NCBI RefSeq assembly: GCF_902498195.1
Contig: NZ_CABVIY010000002.1
Location: 1,089,502-1,153,501 of the forward strand
DNA from: Pseudomonas fluorescens
GTDB taxonomy: Bacteria; Pseudomonadota; Gammaproteobacteria; Pseudomonadales; Pseudomonadaceae
Length of the DNA: 64,000 bases
Reading direction: 5' to 3'
How positions within the stretch are numbered: the first letter of the stretch is position 1; each line of letters begins with the position of its first letter. Below, piece after piece: positions 18,624 through 27,403 of this stretch. A model generated the notes under the pieces. The model was not told the DNA's origin. It did no database searches and saw only the letters and a list, made by a program, of their open reading frames with translations. The translations under genes and the position numbers were made by a program.

Positions 18624-19319
18624 ATGAATGCAGCGCTGAAAGCGTACGGCCCGATCAAGGCCGTGATTTTCGATATGGACGGTTTGCTGCTGGACACCGA
18701 GGGCATCTACACCGAAGTCACGTCCATCATTGCCGGGCGCTATGGGCGCACCTTCGACTGGAGCATCAAGCAGAACATCATCGGTCGTGGCGCCGGTGAC
18801 CTGGCGCGGTACGTGGTCGAGGCACTGGACTTGCCGATCAGCGCCGAAGAGTTCCTGGTAATCCGCGAACCGTTGATGCGCGAGCGTTTTCCTACAGCAC
18901 AAGCGATGCCTGGCGCACAGCAATTGGTGCGGCATCTGAAGGCCAATAACATTCCCATCGCGGTAGGCACCAGTTCATCCAGCGCGTCGTTCGGCCAGAA
19001 AACCACCCTGCATCGGGACTGGTTCGCGCTGTTCGACACCATCGTCACGGCGGATGACCCGGAAGTCGGCGCGGCCAAGCCGGCACCGGATATCTTCCTG
19101 ACCGCGGCACGACGCCTGGGTGTCGCGCCGCAGGATTGCCTGGTGTTCGAGGATTCGCCCTTTGGTGTCACGGCGGCGAAAGCGGCGGGGATGACGGCGA
19201 TTGCGATTCCGGATGCGGCGATGGCGGATGAGAAGTACGCACATGCCGATGGGATTCTTCGGACGCTCAAGGCGTTTAAGCCGAGTGCGTTTGGATTGCC
19301 AGCGCTAGCGTGGGCCTGA
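18624..19319 (+). CDS. HAD family phosphatase (subfamily IA)
   Basis: The 231-residue protein has the HAD motifs. Motif I is VIFDMDGLLLDTE with nucleophile and acid/base aspartates, motif II is VGTSSSS, motif III is the lysine in GAAKPAPDIF, and motif IV is VFEDSPFGV. The helical cap after motif I is that of class C1 sugar- or nucleoside-phosphatases such as YniC and pseudouridine-5-phosphatase. The substrate cannot be told. An in-frame ATG at 18597 (MPLKNGSEAM) is an alternative start with no spacing for a ribosome site. Confidence 0.85.
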   Translation: MNAALKAYGPIKAVIFDMDGLLLDTEGIYTEVTSIIAGRYGRTFDWSIKQNIIGRGAGDLARYVVEALDLPISAEEFLVIREPLMRERFPTAQAMPGAQQLVRHLKANNIPIAVGTSSSSASFGQKTTLHRDWFALFDTIVTADDPEVGAAKPAPDIFLTAARRLGVAPQDCLVFEDSPFGVTAAKAAGMTAIAIPDAAMADEKYAHADGILRTLKAFKPSAFGLPALAWA

Positions 19320-19330
19320 CACAAAACCAA

Positions 19331-19423
19331 CTGTAGGAGCGAGCCTGCTCGCGATGAGGGATTGTCAGTCAACACTGATGTTGTTTGACATACCGCTATC
19401 GCGAGCAGGCTCGCTCCTACAGG
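19331..19423. repeat. inverted REP pair, family B
   Basis: CTGTAGGAGCGAGCCTGCTC is mirrored by GAGCAGGCTCGCTCCTACAG, between the convergent HAD and SDR genes. Confidence 0.88.
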
Positions 19424-19445
19424 GATTGCGTTTGGCTGACCGGTA

Positions 19446-20192
19446 TCAGGCGCCAAAACCGCCGTCGATGGTCAGGCTCGCGCCGGTGATGTAGCCGGCT
19501 TCGGGACTGACGAGGTAGGCGACGAAACTGGCGATCTCTTCGGCTTTACCGTAACGCCCCACGGCCATCAGCGGGATCAGGCTGTCGGCGAAGTCGCCGT
19601 CGGCCGGGTTCATGTCGGTGTCGACCGGGCCAGGCTGCACATTGTTGATGGTGATGCCCTTAGGCCCGAGATCCCGCGCCAGGCCCTTGGTCAGGCCGAC
19701 CAGCGCCGACTTGCTCATGGCGTACGGGCCGCCACCGGCGAAGGGCATGCGATCGGCGTTGGTACTGCCGATGTTGATGATGCGGCCGCCCTCGGTCATG
19801 TGGCGGGCGGCGGCCTGGGTGGCGATGAACACGCTGCGTACGTTGATGGCCAGGGTCTGGTCGAAATCTTCCAGTTTGAAATCTTCCAGCGGTGCGACGG
19901 CCAGCACACCGGCGTTATTGACCAGGATGTCCAGTCGACCAAAGCGCTCAACCGTCGCGTCCACAGCGTTGCGGATCGCCTCGGCGTCGGCGCTGTCCGC
20001 CTTGATGGCCAGGGCTTTGCCGCCGTTGGCGATGAGGCTGTTCTGCAGTTCCTCGGCCTTGGCCGTGGAACTGACGTAGGTAAAGGCGACCGTTGCGCCT
20101 TCAGCGGCCAGGCGTTTGACGATGGCAGCGCCGATGCCGCGGGAACCGCCCTGGATCAAAGCCACTTTGCCGCTGAGGTTCTGAGTAGTCAT
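19446..20192 (-). CDS. short-chain dehydrogenase/reductase (3-oxoacyl-ACP reductase-like)
   Basis: The 248-residue protein has the classical SDR layout: the dinucleotide-binding motif QGGSRGIGAAIV near the N-terminus, LVNNAGV (about residue 90), the catalytic serine in INIGSTNADR, the YAMSK active-site pair and the PGPVDTDMNP segment. It is an NAD(P)H-dependent oxidoreductase of unknown substrate. The ATG at 20192 follows GGAGATCGAT; four extra residues would come from 20204. It is divergent from a LysR gene and shares a 125-bp control region with it, so it is the likely LysR target. Confidence 0.88.
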   Translation of the reverse strand: MTTQNLSGKVALIQGGSRGIGAAIVKRLAAEGATVAFTYVSSTAKAEELQNSLIANGGKALAIKADSADAEAIRNAVDATVERFGRLDILVNNAGVLAVAPLEDFKLEDFDQTLAINVRSVFIATQAAARHMTEGGRIINIGSTNADRMPFAGGGPYAMSKSALVGLTKGLARDLGPKGITINNVQPGPVDTDMNPADGDFADSLIPLMAVGRYGKAEEIASFVAYLVSPEAGYITGASLTIDGGFGA

Positions 20193-20255
20193 ATCGATCT
20201 CCAAAGTCCCGAGGCAGGATGTCCCGGTTGACGGAGCCTAGTATCGATTGCCGAT

Positions 20256-20268
20256 TACACGTCGTGTA
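20256..20268. promoter_or_regulatory. LysR-type T-N11-A palindrome in the SDR/lysR divergent region
   Basis: TACACGTCGTGTA is a perfect 6-bp inverted repeat around a central T and fits the LysR rule T-N11-A. It lies between the two divergent start codons, where an autoregulating LysR protein would be expected to bind. Confidence 0.55.
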
Positions 20269-20317
20269 GACCGTCTTTGCGATAGTCTGTGTAAACCAGA
20301 AGTTTATAGTGAAGCCC

Positions 20318-21241
20318 ATGGAAACCTTCAGCAGTATCGAATGCTTTGTCCGTAGCGCCGAGGTCGGCAGCTTCGCCGAAGCCGCGCGGCGCTTGAGCCT
20401 GACGCCGGCGGCGGTGGGCAAGAGCGTTGCCAAACTGGAAGCGCGGCTTGGCGTTCGCCTGTTCCAGCGCAGTACCCGCAGCCTGACGCTGACCGAGGCC
20501 GGCCAGCTGTTTCTGAGTGAAGTGAGCGGCAGTTTGCACACCATCCAGAATGCGGTGGCCAACCTCGCCAGCGCCGGTGGGCGCCCGGCGGGGACGTTGA
20601 AGGTCAGCATGGGCACGGTGTTCGGTCGCCTGTACATCGTGCCGCTGCTCGGCGAGTTCTTGCGGCGCTTTCCGGCGATCAATCCCGACTGGCATTTCGA
20701 TAACCGTCAGGTTGACCTGATCGGCCAGGGCTTCGACGCCGCCATCGGTGGCGGCTTCGAACTGCCACAGGGCGTGGTGGCGCGCAAGCTTACGCCGGCC
20801 CATCGCGTGCTGGTGGCTTCAGCCGACTATCTGGCTGCGCGTGAGACCATCGTCGAGCCTGACGATCTCAAGCATCACGATGGCATCCTCATTCGCTCGC
20901 CGCAGACCGGCCGTGTGCGCTCCTGGCAATTGACCAGTCGCAGCCGGCAACACAGCCCGTTGATCCTGAAAGCGCGGATGACCATGAGCGATTCGGAAGC
21001 GGCCTGCGCCACGGCGACCCAGGGCCTGGGCATTGCGCTGGTGAGCATGCCGTTCGCGTCGGGTTATCTGGAGGCGGGGACGTTGCAGCGGGTGTTGCCG
21101 GACTGGTATGTCGATGATGGCAACATTTCCATCTATTACGCCGAGCACAAGTTGTTGCCGGGCAAGACCCGGGCGTTTGTCGATTTCATTATTGAGCAGT
21201 TTGCGGAGCGGGGGTTGGGGCAGAGGTTCAGTGCCATTTGA
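20318..21241 (+). CDS. LysR family transcriptional regulator
   Basis: The 307-residue protein starts with the LysR winged helix-turn-helix: METFSSIECFVRSAEVGSFA, RRLSLTPAAVGKSVAKLEAR and LGVRLFQRSTRSLTLTEAG. A periplasmic-binding-like effector domain follows (about residues 90-295). The SVAKLE/GRLYIVPLL features resemble the subgroup that controls divergent SDR or quinone reductase genes. The start at 20318 is standard; a GTG three codons upstream is possible. It is probably a regulator of the divergent SDR gene. Confidence 0.92.
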   Translation: METFSSIECFVRSAEVGSFAEAARRLSLTPAAVGKSVAKLEARLGVRLFQRSTRSLTLTEAGQLFLSEVSGSLHTIQNAVANLASAGGRPAGTLKVSMGTVFGRLYIVPLLGEFLRRFPAINPDWHFDNRQVDLIGQGFDAAIGGGFELPQGVVARKLTPAHRVLVASADYLAARETIVEPDDLKHHDGILIRSPQTGRVRSWQLTSRSRQHSPLILKARMTMSDSEAACATATQGLGIALVSMPFASGYLEAGTLQRVLPDWYVDDGNISIYYAEHKLLPGKTRAFVDFIIEQFAERGLGQRFSAI

Positions 21242-21258
21242 GGCTGGCTTGAGACTGC

Positions 21259-21334
21259 TTTCGCGAGCAAGCCCGCTCCCACAGGGGATTTGTGAACGGC
21301 ACAAATCCAGTGTGGGAGCGGGCTTGCTCGCGAA
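21259..21334. repeat. inverted REP pair, family A
   Basis: TTCGCGAGCAAGCCCGCTCC and its mirror GGAGCGGGCTTGCTCGCGAA lie between the convergent lysR and racemase-family genes. Confidence 0.88.
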
Positions 21335-21348
21335 TGGGGCGACGCGGT

Positions 21349-22077
21349 CTATCGGGCAAACCGCCCCGGCCAGCCAATGATGTTCTTCGGCCGCGGCGTC
21401 GCATAAGTCCGCACCTTGGAGGTCGACAACCCCAACCGCACCAACGATTCGGCAATGGTCACCGCCGCCGTCACGCCATCCACCACCGGCACGCCGGTAC
21501 GCCGGCGAATCTGCTCGTCCAGCCCGGCCATGCCGCCGCAGCCCAGGCAAATCACCTCGGCCTTGTCCTGGGTCACCGCCAGCTCGGCCTGGTGCACGAT
21601 GGCCTCGAGCGCCCGTTGCGGTTCGTGCTCCAGTTCCAGCACCGCCAAACCACTGGCTCGCACCGAGGCGCATCTGTCCCAGAGCCCGGACAGTTTCAGG
21701 CGATCTTCGATCAGCGGCACAGTGCGGTCGAGGGTAGTGACCACCGAATAGGCATGGCCGAGGAACATCGCGGTGCTGGCGGCGGCATCGGTGATGTCCA
21801 CCACCGGCACATTGAGCAGTTCCTGCAGGCCTTCGCGGCCGTGTTCGCCGTAACCGGCCTGGATCACCGCGTCGAAGGGCTGGTCGTAGGACATCACCCG
21901 ATCCATCACCGCGATGGCGGCCAGGTAACTTTCGAAATTGCCTTCGACCGAGTCGGCGCCGAAGTGCGGCGTCAGGCCGATGATTTCCGTGCCGGGGGCA
22001 GCAACGGCCTGCGCCGAACGGGCGATGGCCTGGGTGATGGATTCAGTGGTGTTGACGTTGACCACGAGAATGCGCAT
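21349..22077 (-). CDS. Asp/Glu/hydantoin racemase family protein
   Basis: The 242-residue protein starts MRILVVNVNTTESIT and has ICLGCGGMAGLDEQI (the C-terminal active-site cysteine) and PVVDGVTAAV, as in the hydantoin/allantoin racemase family. The N-terminal catalytic cysteine, usually in an ACFG-like motif, is replaced by glycine in QAGYGEHGREG (about residue 75). It may therefore be a one-base enzyme rather than a two-base racemase. The downstream partner is an NCS1 permease gene 57 bp upstream in the same direction, which suggests catabolism of an imported ring or amide compound. Confidence 0.75.
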   Translation of the reverse strand: MRILVVNVNTTESITQAIARSAQAVAAPGTEIIGLTPHFGADSVEGNFESYLAAIAVMDRVMSYDQPFDAVIQAGYGEHGREGLQELLNVPVVDITDAAASTAMFLGHAYSVVTTLDRTVPLIEDRLKLSGLWDRCASVRASGLAVLELEHEPQRALEAIVHQAELAVTQDKAEVICLGCGGMAGLDEQIRRRTGVPVVDGVTAAVTIAESLVRLGLSTSKVRTYATPRPKNIIGWPGRFAR

Positions 22078-22134
22078 GGGAAGTCCTTATAGCGAGGTAG
22101 TTCGGCGGCCCGACGCTGCCGGGCCGCGATGGAG

Positions 22135-23673
22135 TCAGTGGCTGACGTTGTCGACGGCGATGGTTTCACCGCTGACGTCGGCATAGTGGGGTTGGCGCTT
22201 GGCGATGATCAGGTAGAGCATCCCGGCAATGCCGGCGCCAATCAGCCAGGAGAACGGCGATACCAGATGGAAGCCGGGCACCAGCGCCAGGACGATGGCG
22301 ATCAGGGCGGCGGGAATGAACGCCGCCACGGCGCGCAGATTGACCCCGCGGCTGTAGTAATAGGCACCGTCCGGGTCTTCGCTGTACAACTGCGGCACGT
22401 TGACCTGGCCTTTTCGTACCAGCCAGTAGTCGACCATGATCACGCCATACAACGGGCCGAGCAGGGCGCCGAGGCCGGAGAGGAAGTACACGATCACCAG
22501 CGGGCTGTTGTAGAGGTTCCACGGCAGGATCAGCACGGCGATGGTCGCGCTGATCAGGCCGGCGCGGCGGAAGGTCAGGTACTTGGGTGCGAGGTTGCTG
22601 AGCACGAAGGCCGGGGCGACGAAATTGGCCATGATGTTCACCGCCACGGTGACGATCAGGAACGCCAGGCAACCGAGCACCAGGAAGAAGGTGTTGGGGA
22701 TCGAGGCGATAATTTCCGTAGGACTTTCAATAATGTGGCCATTGATCTGGAATTGCGCGCCGCACAGCAGGACGGTGATCGCCGCGAACACCAGGATGTT
22801 GACCGGCAGGCCCCAGAAATTGCCGACCTTGATGGTCTTGCGGCACGGCGAGGATCGGGCGAAATCGCAGAAGTTAAGGATCAGCGTGCCGTAGATCGCC
22901 AGCCACAATGCGCCGCCGGCAAAGATGTTGCGCCACATCTCAGCGCCGGTCAGCGGCTCGCGAATCGACCAGGCGATGGTCGCGTTGGCCTGGAAGTACA
23001 TCCACCCGGCGAGCGCGGCGACGGTCAGCAGGATCACCGGCCCGGCGAACGCTTCGTAGCGGCGCACCATCTCCATGCCGTAGGCGAGGATCACCAGTTG
23101 CACGAACCAGATCGCCACGAAACACACCCAGCCCAGGGTCGACAGACCGAGGATCGAGTTGTGGTCATAGTCGGCGAATCCGGGATGGACCGCAGTCAGC
23201 AGGACCCGAAAGACCACCGAGGCCAGGTACGTCTGAATCCCGAACCAGGCGATGGCGATGACGGCACGAATCAGTGCAGGAATCTGCGCGCCGTGGATGC
23301 CGAAACTGATGCGGCTGATAACCGGAAACGGCACACCGGTCTTCTGTCCCATGTAGCCGGACAAATTCATGAAGCAATACACCAGCGCCGCGCCGATCCC
23401 CAGTGACAGCAGAATCTGCCAGCCACCCAGGCCCAGGGCGTACAGGCCAATGGCGAACGAGTAGTTGGCAATGTTGTGAACGTCGTTGGTCCACAGGGCG
23501 AAGATGCTGTATTTGCCCCAGCGTCGGCCTTCGGCCTTGGTCGGCGCCAGGTCCTTGTTGTGCAGGCGGGGGCTGAGGACCACGGGGCATTGCAGGGGTT
23601 GATCACCGGTGGTGTGAGTGGGAGAGGAGGGCAGATCCAGCGCAATGTTGTTATTGGAGAGGCTTGTACGCAT
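22135..23673 (-). CDS. NCS1 family nucleobase/hydantoin:cation symporter
   Basis: A 512-residue inner-membrane protein with about twelve helices. The NCS1 signature segments are present: LWTNDVHNIANYSFAIGLYA in helix 1, PVISRISFGIHGAQIPALIR, and a conserved cytosolic FCDFARS. The PLYGVIMVDYWLVRKG loop is typical of the PucI/HyuP/AllP branch. It would import allantoin, hydantoins, uracil or a similar compound with H+ or Na+. Pairing with a racemase-family gene favours hydantoin or allantoin. The upstream region contains a TGTATACA operator-like site. Confidence 0.87.
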   Translation of the reverse strand: MRTSLSNNNIALDLPSSPTHTTGDQPLQCPVVLSPRLHNKDLAPTKAEGRRWGKYSIFALWTNDVHNIANYSFAIGLYALGLGGWQILLSLGIGAALVYCFMNLSGYMGQKTGVPFPVISRISFGIHGAQIPALIRAVIAIAWFGIQTYLASVVFRVLLTAVHPGFADYDHNSILGLSTLGWVCFVAIWFVQLVILAYGMEMVRRYEAFAGPVILLTVAALAGWMYFQANATIAWSIREPLTGAEMWRNIFAGGALWLAIYGTLILNFCDFARSSPCRKTIKVGNFWGLPVNILVFAAITVLLCGAQFQINGHIIESPTEIIASIPNTFFLVLGCLAFLIVTVAVNIMANFVAPAFVLSNLAPKYLTFRRAGLISATIAVLILPWNLYNSPLVIVYFLSGLGALLGPLYGVIMVDYWLVRKGQVNVPQLYSEDPDGAYYYSRGVNLRAVAAFIPAALIAIVLALVPGFHLVSPFSWLIGAGIAGMLYLIIAKRQPHYADVSGETIAVDNVSH

Positions 23674-23840
23674 TCCGGCAGGCTCCTGATGCTCGACGCC
23701 GCGGTGACTGTGCTTGAGCGTGGGCTCGGCAATCTTCGTCGCGGGTGGCGAATATCATTGGTTACGGGGCATCTGCAGCCTGTACGGGATAGGGCGCTTC
23801 AGGCTTGCGGATCTAAAGTGTTTTTATGTTTTGAGGTGAT

Positions 23841-23861
23841 TGTATACAAAACATGTATGCA
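23841..23861. promoter_or_regulatory. candidate GntR-type operator upstream of the NCS1 gene
   Basis: TGTATACA (perfect 8-bp palindrome) is followed two bases later by ACATGTATGCA, an imperfect copy. A minus-strand TACAAT (-10-like) overlaps it. Repeated TGTAT-type dyads are typical of GntR or similar repressors. No regulator gene is adjacent. Confidence 0.35.
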
Positions 23862-24132
23862 CTAAAGCGAGATCTGTGCCAGTCCTGGATCTATGGAATT
23901 TGCGGCTGATTTCGTTTTGTTATCAACGGGCGTTAAACCGCTGAAAAGCGGGCGTTATAACTTGACCGATCGAGCAGGTATTTATTTTGCGGGCGAATTT
24001 TCAGAAGGGCCTGGCGCAGCTGGTGTGGCAGGGGAATGTAACTTTTTGGGGCGGGGAAACAAAAAGTGCACACACAAATGGCACTGATGGTGACAGTCGT
24101 GTGTACACATTTATGGGGTTGTGCAGATCAAA

Positions 24133-24223
24133 TGTGGGAGCGGGCTTGCTCGTGAAAGCGCTGTGTCAGTCGATACATTTGTTGACTGATCCACCGCATT
24201 CGCGAGCAAGCCCGCTCCCACAG
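24133..24223. repeat. inverted REP pair, family A
   Basis: TGTGGGAGCGGGCTTGCTCG is mirrored by CGAGCAAGCCCGCTCCCACA, downstream of cysH. Confidence 0.87.
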
Positions 24224-24244
24224 GGCATATCGCAAGGCTCTGGA

Positions 24245-24979
24245 TCAGGCCTTGCTGATGATGTTCCCCGCGTGCAACCCGCATTCTTTCTGCGTGGCTT
24301 CTTCCCACCACCAGCGGCCTTCACGCTCGTGCTGGTTCGGCAGAACCGGGCGGGTGCAGGGTTCGCAGCCGATGCTGATGAAACCGCGCTCATGCAGGCT
24401 GTTGTACGGCAGCTCCAGCATGCGGATGTAACCCCAGATCTCTTCGCTGGTCATCTGCGCCAGCGGGTTGAACTTGTACAGGGTGCGTTCCGGGGTGGAG
24501 AACGCGGTGTCGATCTCCATCACCGCCACGGCGCTGCGGGTACCGGGGCTTTGGTCGCGACGCTGGCCAGTGGCCCAGGCCTTTACGCCGGACAGTTTGC
24601 GGCGCAACGGCTCGATCTTGCGGATGCCGCAGCATTCGCCATGGCCGTCCTTGTAGAAACTGAACAGGCCCTTTTCCTTCACGAACGGTTCAAGTTTCGT
24701 GTAGTCCGGCGACACCAGTTCGATGTCGATCTTGTAGTGCTCGCGCACCTGATCGATGAAACGGTAGGTCTCGGGATGCAGGCGACCGGTGTCGAGGCTG
24801 AACACTTTGACGTTCTTGTTCAGCTTCCAGGCCATGTCCACCAGCACCACGTCCTCGGCGCCGCTGAAAGAGATCCACAGTTCATCGCCGAACTCGGCGA
24901 ACGCGAGTTTGAGGATGTCCTGGGCGGATTTGTTGGCATAGGTCGTGGCGAGTTCCACGACGTCGAACGTTGGGCTCAT
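24245..24979 (-). CDS. cysH: phosphoadenylyl/adenylyl-sulfate reductase
   Basis: CysH reduces (P)APS to sulfite with thioredoxin in sulfate assimilation. The 244-residue protein has the PAPS-reductase fold start [14 protein letters not shown] and [12 protein letters not shown]. It has the paired cysteines [12 protein letters not shown] and GCEPCTRP that bind a [4Fe-4S] cluster, and the C-terminal catalytic cysteine in KECGLH. The [4Fe-4S] cysteines indicate the assimilatory APS-reductase type common in Pseudomonas. It is divergent from thrH. Confidence 0.96.
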   Translation of the reverse strand: MSPTFDVVELATTYANKSAQDILKLAFAEFGDELWISFSGAEDVVLVDMAWKLNKNVKVFSLDTGRLHPETYRFIDQVREHYKIDIELVSPDYTKLEPFVKEKGLFSFYKDGHGECCGIRKIEPLRRKLSGVKAWATGQRRDQSPGTRSAVAVMEIDTAFSTPERTLYKFNPLAQMTSEEIWGYIRMLELPYNSLHERGFISIGCEPCTRPVLPNQHEREGRWWWEEATQKECGLHAGNIISKA

Positions 24980-25142
24980 CAGGGCGGCTTCCTACAGGTC
25001 GGTGGCGCTGGGCGCTCTATATGGCGCCAATCTTAACAAAAAGCTGCACCGGCCGGGGCGTCCTCTGCGTTGCGCGGTGGGGGTGGAGTCGCTAGAGTTC
25101 GGGCTCGCTCGACTCAATAAACAATACCAATGGGAGTGTCTT

Positions 25143-25760
25143 GTGGAAATTGCCTGTCTGGATCTTGAAGGTGTGCTGGTCCCGGAAATCTGGATCGCGT
25201 TTGCCGAAAAAACCGGGATCGAATCCCTCAGGGCCACCACCCGGGACATCCCCGACTACGACGTGTTGATGAAGCAGCGCCTGCGGATTCTCGACGAACA
25301 CGGGCTGAAACTTGCCGATATCCAGGAAGTGATCGCCACGCTCAAGCCGCTGGACGGCGCCATCGAGTTCGTCGACTGGCTGCGCGAGCGCTTCCAGGTG
25401 GTGATTCTCTCGGACACCTTCTACGAGTTCTCCCAGCCGCTGATGCGTCAGCTGGGCTTCCCGACCTTGCTGTGCCATCGTCTGATTACCGACGATACCG
25501 GGCGGGTAACGGGCTATCAGTTGCGTCAGAAAGATCCCAAGCGTCAGTCGGTGCTGGCGTTAAAGAGCCTCTACTACCGGGTGATCGCGGCAGGGGATTC
25601 CTACAACGACACCACGATGCTGGGCGAGGCGGATGCGGGGATTCTGTTCCACGCGCCCGACAACGTGATTCGCGAGTTCCCGCAGTTCCCGGCGGTGCAT
25701 ACGTTTGAGGCGTTGAAGCAGGAATTCATCAAGGCTTCCAACCGTACCTTGAGCCTGTAA
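25143..25760 (+). CDS. thrH: phosphoserine phosphatase / homoserine phosphotransferase ThrH
   Basis: The 205-residue protein has HAD motifs: CLDLEGVLVPE (nucleophile), ILSDTFYEF and AGDSYNDTTML. It also matches the full length of Pseudomonas ThrH. ThrH dephosphorylates phosphoserine and can transfer the phosphate to homoserine, linking serine and threonine synthesis. The start is a GTG at 25143, giving MEIACLDLEG; GGGAG upstream is the ribosome site. A long in-frame extension to 24945 crosses the cysH promoter and is rejected. Confidence 0.93.
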   Translation: MEIACLDLEGVLVPEIWIAFAEKTGIESLRATTRDIPDYDVLMKQRLRILDEHGLKLADIQEVIATLKPLDGAIEFVDWLRERFQVVILSDTFYEFSQPLMRQLGFPTLLCHRLITDDTGRVTGYQLRQKDPKRQSVLALKSLYYRVIAAGDSYNDTTMLGEADAGILFHAPDNVIREFPQFPAVHTFEALKQEFIKASNRTLSL

Positions 25761-25769
25761 ACCCGATCC

Positions 25770-25855
25770 TTGTAGGAGCTGCCGCAGGCTGCGATCTTTT
25801 GATCTTGAACATCAAAAGATCGCAGCCTCGTTGCACTCGACAGCTCCTACAGGGG
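25770..25855. repeat. inverted REP pair, family C (GTAGGAGCTGCCGCAGGCTG type)
   Basis: TGTAGGAGCTGCCGCAGGCT, then GCGATCTTTTGATCTTG, is mirrored by AAAAGATCGCAGCCTCG and CAGCTCCTACAG, between the convergent thrH and pabB. Confidence 0.87.
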
Positions 25856-25868
25856 GCAAGTTCGGCGG

Positions 25869-27212
25869 TTACAGGAGCTGCAATGTATCGAGCAGCACCT
25901 TCACCTTGGTGATCGATTCCTGATACTCGGCCTGCCACTGCGAGTCCGCAACGATTCCGCCGCCGCCCCAGCAACACACCTGCCCGTCCTTGACCAGCAA
26001 GCTGCGAATGGCGATGGAGCTGTCCATCTCGCCGCGCACGTCCAGGTACAACAACGAACCGCAATACAGCCCGCGTCGGGTCGGCTCCAGTTCGTCGATG
26101 ATCTGCATCGCGCGAATCTTCGGTGCGCCGGTGATCGAGCCCCCCGGGAAACTGCCCGCGATCAGGTCCAGCGCATCGCGATCATCCGCCAGTTCACCGG
26201 TCACGCTGCTCACCAGATGATGCACGTTGGGGTAGCTTTCCAGGCTGAACAATTCCGGGACACTGACCGAACCGGTGCGGCAGGTGCGGCCGAGGTCGTT
26301 GCGCAGCAGGTCGACGATCATCAGGTTTTCCGCGCGATCCTTGGGGCTGGCCAGCAGTTCGGCGGCGTTGGCGGCATCTTCGGCGGGGGTCAGGCCGCGA
26401 GGGCGCGTGCCTTTGATCGGGCGGGTTTCTACATGACGCTCACTGACTTTGACAAAGCGCTCCGGTGACAGGCTCAGCACGGCGCCCCCGTCGGGCAGGC
26501 TCTGGAAGCCGGAAAACGGCGTCGGGCACGCCAGCCGCAAGGCGCAATACGCGGCCCAGGGATCACCCTGGCACGGCGCGCGGAAACGCTGGGCGAAATT
26601 GACCTGATAGCAGTCACCGGCCTGGATGTATTGCTGAATGCGCTCGATCGCCTGTTGGTACTGATCAGCGCTCAGATCGGCCTGCATGGGCGCTTGCAGC
26701 TTGAACGGCGCCAGCGCTTGAGCGGCGGGCCGGCTGAACAGCTGGATCAGGCGCTGGCGCTCGGTGTCGGCCAGCGTCGGGTGAAACACCAGTTGGCTGG
26801 TGGCCTGGTGGTGATCGTTGATCAGCGCCCAGTCGTACAGACCGAATCGCGCATCCGGCAGTTGCAGATCGTCCAGGGCCTGGCTTGGCAGGTGTTCCAG
26901 GTGGCGACCGAAGTCGTAGCTCAGGTAGCCGATCAAGCCGCCAACGAATGGCAATTCATACGGTGCCGGCAGGGAGGCTTCGCCAAGTTTCGTCAGGTTA
27001 TCGCGCAGGCGTTGCAGGAAATCGCCACCGCTTTCGTCAGGCGCCACCGTCAGTTCTGCCAGCGGCCAGGCACTGAGCAGGTCAAACCGCCCGCGCCCGG
27101 CGCTGGGGCGGCCACTGTCGAGCAGCACGGCACCGGGGGCATGGCGAATGGCCGCGAAGTAGTCGGCGGGGTTGGGGCGATAGGGTAGCGGGTGTACGGA
27201 ACAGGTCAGCAT
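25869..27212 (-). CDS. pabB: aminodeoxychorismate synthase component I
   Basis: PabB converts chorismate plus ammonia (from PabA) to 4-amino-4-deoxychorismate for folate synthesis. The 447-residue protein has the N-terminal anthranilate-synthase-I domain with PYELPFVGGLIGYLSYDFGR. The C-terminal chorismate-binding domain has IQAGDCYQVNFAQRF, RPIKGTRPRG, ENLMIVDLLRNDLGR and FPGGSITGAPKIRAM. The IKGT and GxxTGAPK motifs are intact. No pabA is beside it, as usual in Pseudomonas. Confidence 0.94.
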   Translation of the reverse strand: MLTCSVHPLPYRPNPADYFAAIRHAPGAVLLDSGRPSAGRGRFDLLSAWPLAELTVAPDESGGDFLQRLRDNLTKLGEASLPAPYELPFVGGLIGYLSYDFGRHLEHLPSQALDDLQLPDARFGLYDWALINDHHQATSQLVFHPTLADTERQRLIQLFSRPAAQALAPFKLQAPMQADLSADQYQQAIERIQQYIQAGDCYQVNFAQRFRAPCQGDPWAAYCALRLACPTPFSGFQSLPDGGAVLSLSPERFVKVSERHVETRPIKGTRPRGLTPAEDAANAAELLASPKDRAENLMIVDLLRNDLGRTCRTGSVSVPELFSLESYPNVHHLVSSVTGELADDRDALDLIAGSFPGGSITGAPKIRAMQIIDELEPTRRGLYCGSLLYLDVRGEMDSSIAIRSLLVKDGQVCCWGGGGIVADSQWQAEYQESITKVKVLLDTLQLL

Positions 27213-27291
27213 GGGCGGGTTGGATCAGCCATCGAGGCGGGGTGGGGATTGTAGTCCCCTGCGGGATTTGGTCCTAGAGGGGATTGATGTC

Positions 27292-27395
27292 CTGTAGGAG
27301 CGAGCCTGCTCGCGAAAAACGCCGGAACAGCGCGGGCATTCAGACTACCCGCGTAATCGTTGGCGACCATCGCGAGCAGGCTCGCTCCTACAGGG
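27292..27395. repeat. inverted REP pair, family B
   Basis: CTGTAGGAGCGAGCCTGCTC and GAGCAGGCTCGCTCCTACAG flank about 60 bp between pabB and the ATP-grasp gene. The right arm ends 8 bp before the stop of the ATP-grasp gene. Confidence 0.88.
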
Positions 27396-27403
27396 GAAGG
27401 GTA

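Larger units (their letters stand above)
23674..24244. other. 571-bp intergenic region upstream of the NCS1 gene
   Basis: This region holds the presumed promoter of the NCS1-racemase unit, an operator-like repeat at 23841-23861 and a family-A REP pair at 24133. A 64-codon frame at 23893-24087 has no ribosome site or recognisable sequence, so I do not call it a gene. Base composition from 23820 to 24120 is more AT-rich than the surroundings. Confidence 0.6.

Noticed and set aside
22908..23261. Plus-strand frame of 117 codons within the NCS1 gene
   Set aside because: Arg/Ser-rich shadow of the transporter gene on the opposite strand.
23893..24087. A 64-codon plus-strand frame in the NCS1-cysH gap
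   Set aside because: No ribosome site, no recognisable pattern, and it ends just before a REP pair. It might be a gene remnant, but nothing supports this.
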